In this document: piece by piece, positions 60,783 to 64,000 of the stretch
Layout of the letters: each line of letters begins with the position of its first letter
How positions within the stretch are numbered: the first letter of the stretch is position 1
Assembly (NCBI GenBank): GCA_015227615.1
Contig: JAALGZ010000057.1
Location: 124,001-188,000, forward strand
Length of the DNA: 64,000 bases
Reading direction: 5' to 3'
Source: Labyrinthula sp. Ha
Taxonomy: Eukaryota; Sar; Bigyra; Labyrinthulida; Labyrinthulaceae
Program-made: the position numbers and the translations under genes
Notes under the pieces: model-generated
Seen by the model: the letters and a program-made list of their open reading frames with translations, nothing else
Databases searched by the model: none
What the model was told of the DNA's origin: nothing

Positions 60783-63462
60783 ATGTCAATAAAGGCACCA
60801 TCAATAAAAGAACAATTTATAAATAGAAGCCAACATGATATTTTTCTTATCCAATGGTATTTTCTTTTTATTTTTAGTTATTTCAAGGTCACACGATGAA
60901 GATAATAAACCAACTGAAGTTGAACAGTTCAAAGACGAAGCAATTATTTTTATTCAGAACTTAAAAAAAACAGAAAGAGTAATGCATCTTGAGTAATAGT
61001 TTAATATTTATTATATTTAGGTTCCAATTCTGTCCTTTAAATATAGTTTCAACTATTCTTCGTGGTTTATTAATAAAATTTCCTGATACTCTTCAGCTAA
61101 TGTACTTTTCTTGTTTGAATTTAAGTTAGATTTTACTGCTGTATATTGAGTGAAGAAAATATATTATCTATGATGAGTATAAAAAATACATGGTCTCTTC
61201 TTTCTTTATCGTATTTTTTTTTGTTTGTTGTTTAAGTAGTTTTACTCAATGTAAACTTCCACCTGTGAAATCATTTATTTTGATATTTAAATATGATGAA
61301 TTTATTTCAATCACGTATTTAAGTTTTTATTTTAAAATTAGTTTAAATGAAAATGGTTTGAGTGAAGAGGATTTGGTTTTAATATTAACAGAAATACGAA
61401 ACCTTTTTGATTTATGGAGCCTTTAGTATTTTTTTTCTTTAGCTTTTTATCTTTAGCATCGCGGAAGAAAAGCTAAGTTTATCCAGACATAAAATTGCAT
61501 CTTTAGTAAAACCAGTTCTAAAAGGAAGCGAGAATCTTGCAAAATTTATGTTTTCCTTTTTCTTCTTTTTATCTTAGATTGAGATTAGAATTAGAGGATA
61601 TAGATGCTGTTGAGAAAATGTCACTTATAAATATAATTAACTCACATCCGATTTTGATGCTGTTTGAAATTAATAGAGATAAATCTTTTCAGACTGATCT
61701 TTTAAACTCACGATTAAAGAATTATATTAAAGCAAAGTTAAGAATAAATTATGACCAACTTACTATTTTAAATGAAGCACAAGTGATATTTATGGGAGAT
61801 GGAAGAGTTGGAAAAACATCAACTATCAGAACATTATTTGGTCGAAGCTTTAAATCTGAAGTAAATTCAACACTTGTATTGAATGATATTGATATTCTTG
61901 GGATTAATCAGACTACTTATAATTGGAAAATTCTTTCAAAATATGATTTAAGTATTGAAAGAGTGAAGAGTTGTATTCCTTTGAAAATTGATCCTATTGA
62001 TGTTTCTAATGAAGTAGTTTATCATGTTAGCAATAAGTTTGATTTTGAAACTGAACTCTTATCGAGAACAATTGCAAATGAAGATTTTATAAAAAATATG
62101 AAAGCAGCAGAAAGTTATTCTGTTTCTAAATATGTTTATTTTAGAGTTTATGATTTTGGTGGACAAGAAATATTTTCTTCTGTTCATCATATTTTTATGA
62201 ACCCAAAAGCAGTTTATTTTTTAGTTTTTAATATGACTAAATTAGAAAACGAAGATCTACAAAGATTAAAGTTTTGGATTAACAGTTTGGTTACAAATGC
62301 ATTAGATGCGCCTGTTATGCTTATTGGAACCTATCTTAAGAAATATCTGCGAAAAAATCCTGAAGACCCAAGTTTAAGTCAAGTAGAAAAGAAATTAGAA
62401 ACCTTTCTTGAAAGTATTTCTTTTCAGATTTCTGTATTACGTAATCATGGAAAAGTTTTTTTTCCTATTGAAAACTCAACTGGTTCTCATGCAGACGAAA
62501 TAAAAGATATTAGAAATATGGTTGTAAAAATTGTATCAGGTTATTCTGGTGTAAAAAGAGAGAAATCTCTTAACTTTCAGACAACTAACAGTGAGATTCT
62601 TTTCCTTGATCATTGTAGAGAGCAAAGTAACATTCTTTCGTTGAAAGAATTCAAACAAAAATCTAAACTTTGTGGATTTTCAGATAGTGAAGTACGTTTA
62701 ATGCCTGAGATTTTTTCAACTATTGGTTTAATTTGTTATTTCCCTGATTTAGATTTGGAAGAAGATGAAAACTTTATCTTTTTTGCACCTTCTTATCTTG
62801 CTCAAGCTTTGGGAAGATTTATTCGCGATCGAACTTTTCATCAACTTGCTTTTCGGATTCCAAGTGATATTTTTCGTCTTTATAGAAATTATGTTGATTC
62901 AGGAAAAATTAGTACTGAAATCTTTAATGTTCTGTTGAAAGAATATACAGAGAAAGAAAAGAAATATATTCTGGAACTATCTCTAAAAAGTTTTATTTTA
63001 GTAAGAATTGAAAATGAAGCTGATAAATTTATTCTTCCTGATTTACTTCCACCTATTAATAATAAAATAAAACCTACTTTTACAAGTGATATAGAGTTGA
63101 AGTTTAGAGATAGTTTACGATTATCACATTTTGTTATTTTAATTAATACTTATCAATCTGAAGAAAGTGTTACAGAAGTTTTTTTATATAAAGGATTTGC
63201 AAGAATATTATGTGAAACAAATCTTGTATTTGATATTTTTCTGAAAACAGATAAAATTATTAGTTTTAGTTTTGTTCAAGGAGAAGATCAGAATATGTTT
63301 AACACCATAATTGAAAAGAAAAAAGAAATGCTTCAAAATAAAATAAATAATCCTTTTGAAATGGTTGATATAAATAAGCAAACTAAATCTCAAGTTATTA
63401 ATCAAGCTAAGAAGTTAAAGGTAAAAAAATACTTTAAGAAGATCTTTCGAGGAAAAATGTGA
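60783..63462 (+). CDS. LRR-Roc-COR (ROCO-type) GTPase, paralogue B
   Basis: About 825 aa, eight exons: 60783-60856, 60888-60992, 61021-61101, 61130-61210, 61240-61314, 61342-61425, 61457-61549, 61578-63462; introns of 27-31 nt. Exons 1-6 have exactly the lengths of those in paralogue A, so all seven introns are ancestral to the pair. N-terminal LRR-like region: FISITLNENGLSEEDLVLIL. Roc domain: P-loop GDGRVGKTS and DFGGQE; the guanine-recognition site reads GTYLKKY, again without the usual aspartate. COR region: FFAPSYLAQALGRFI, FILPDLLP; basic C-terminal tail KVKKYFKKIF. The N-termini match after splicing (MSIKAPSIKEQFINR here, MSFKIPSIKQQFNNR in A), which supports the start. Probable switch-like scaffold in signalling; no effector domain is attached. 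Confidence 0.93.
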
Positions 63463-64000
63463 AAACCTTGTTTTTGAACTTTATCTTTTGAATTCCTCCA
63501 TCCAACCAAAAAATTTTAAGAAGCTATGGAAAATAAAGGAGGTTGGAAATAGTTCAAAATATTAGTGACATTTCCCACTTTTTTGCTGATAATTCTACCA
63601 GTTATTGTACGATTATTTTGGTTTGACCTTCTCTTCTCTAACTTTTTAAAGGAACTCAAATTAGTTTTTCTTCACCATTCTTCACGGTATTTTCACAAAT
63701 TAGCTTAGCTAGAAAAAGCATCGACTGCATTCAGAGGAATCTTTATTATGATTTGAAGTATATATAGAAACCTATTCTTGGAACCTTGGCCTGTAGAAAC
63801 GTGTCACAGCGAGTAGGGATGGACAAATTATTTGTGCTTGTTCCAAGAAAATATCCTTAGGATATACTCATGAACTTAAGCCTTTTCAAACTGCACAGGT
63901 CCAGTTCTTCTACTTGTTTCTTCTCGATTAACTCCTTGAAAGTCTCTTCTCGTTTTCAACTTCTTACTATATTCTTGCACTCCATCTACTCCATCATCTC
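63463..64000. other. 3' flank of paralogue B, no gene seen
   Basis: 538 bp to the window edge. The end (63860-64000) is pyrimidine-rich on the plus strand. No open frame or repeat is recognised. Confidence 0.45.

Overview
The window reads as nuclear DNA of an AT-rich unicellular eukaryote that uses the standard genetic code (TAG and TGA both end intact genes here). The host genes include a heterotrimeric G-protein alpha subunit, an inositol-3-phosphate synthase, two leishmanolysin-like membrane metallopeptidases and two LRR-Roc-COR (ROCO-type) GTPases. The lineage cannot be fixed from this sequence; the gene set suits a free-living or amoeboid protist. The strongest organismal signature is a set of very short spliceosomal introns, 27 to 35 nt, all GT...AG. 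By eye, 24 of them restore open, alignable reading frames in six genes. Most genes are therefore longer than their largest open frame suggests.

Layout. 38-1434 (minus): G-alpha, seven exons. 2937-3653: a small foldback element with a 586-bp hAT-type MITE inside it. 7719-9043 (plus): leishmanolysin-like copy 1, followed by a small cysteine-rich membrane protein (9338-9826, minus), a doubtful small ORF (10405-10722) and an unrecognised three-exon gene (12453-13057, minus). 13401-23900 (minus): a 10.5-kb Ty3/gypsy LTR retrotransposon, broken in several places, invaded by a second copy of the same hAT MITE (19595-20211). It carries a chromodomain-like region and, as its last gene, a whole open frame for an MT-A70-family adenine methyltransferase. 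26398-27709 (minus): leishmanolysin-like copy 2, inverted relative to copy 1 and about 99% identical over roughly 985 bp. 35229-37884 (minus) and 60783-63462 (plus): the two LRR-Roc-COR paralogues, with all seven intron positions shared. 50398-51984 (minus): intronless inositol-3-phosphate synthase. The remaining stretches (27.7-35.2, 39.4-50.4 and 52.0-60.8 kb) are long, AT-rich and apparently gene-poor, with decayed coding-like patches.

Working together. G-alpha and the two ROCO proteins are GTP-dependent signalling components. The metallopeptidases are probably surface proteins acting outside the cell. The synthase feeds inositol phosphate, phosphoinositide and GPI synthesis. No operon-like organisation is expected or seen. 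The most unusual item is the retrotransposon that couples an integrase with a chromatin-reader-like region to an MT-A70 methyltransferase. Next are the paired metallopeptidase genes that look homogenised by ectopic gene conversion, and the ROCO pair with an altered guanine-recognition motif.
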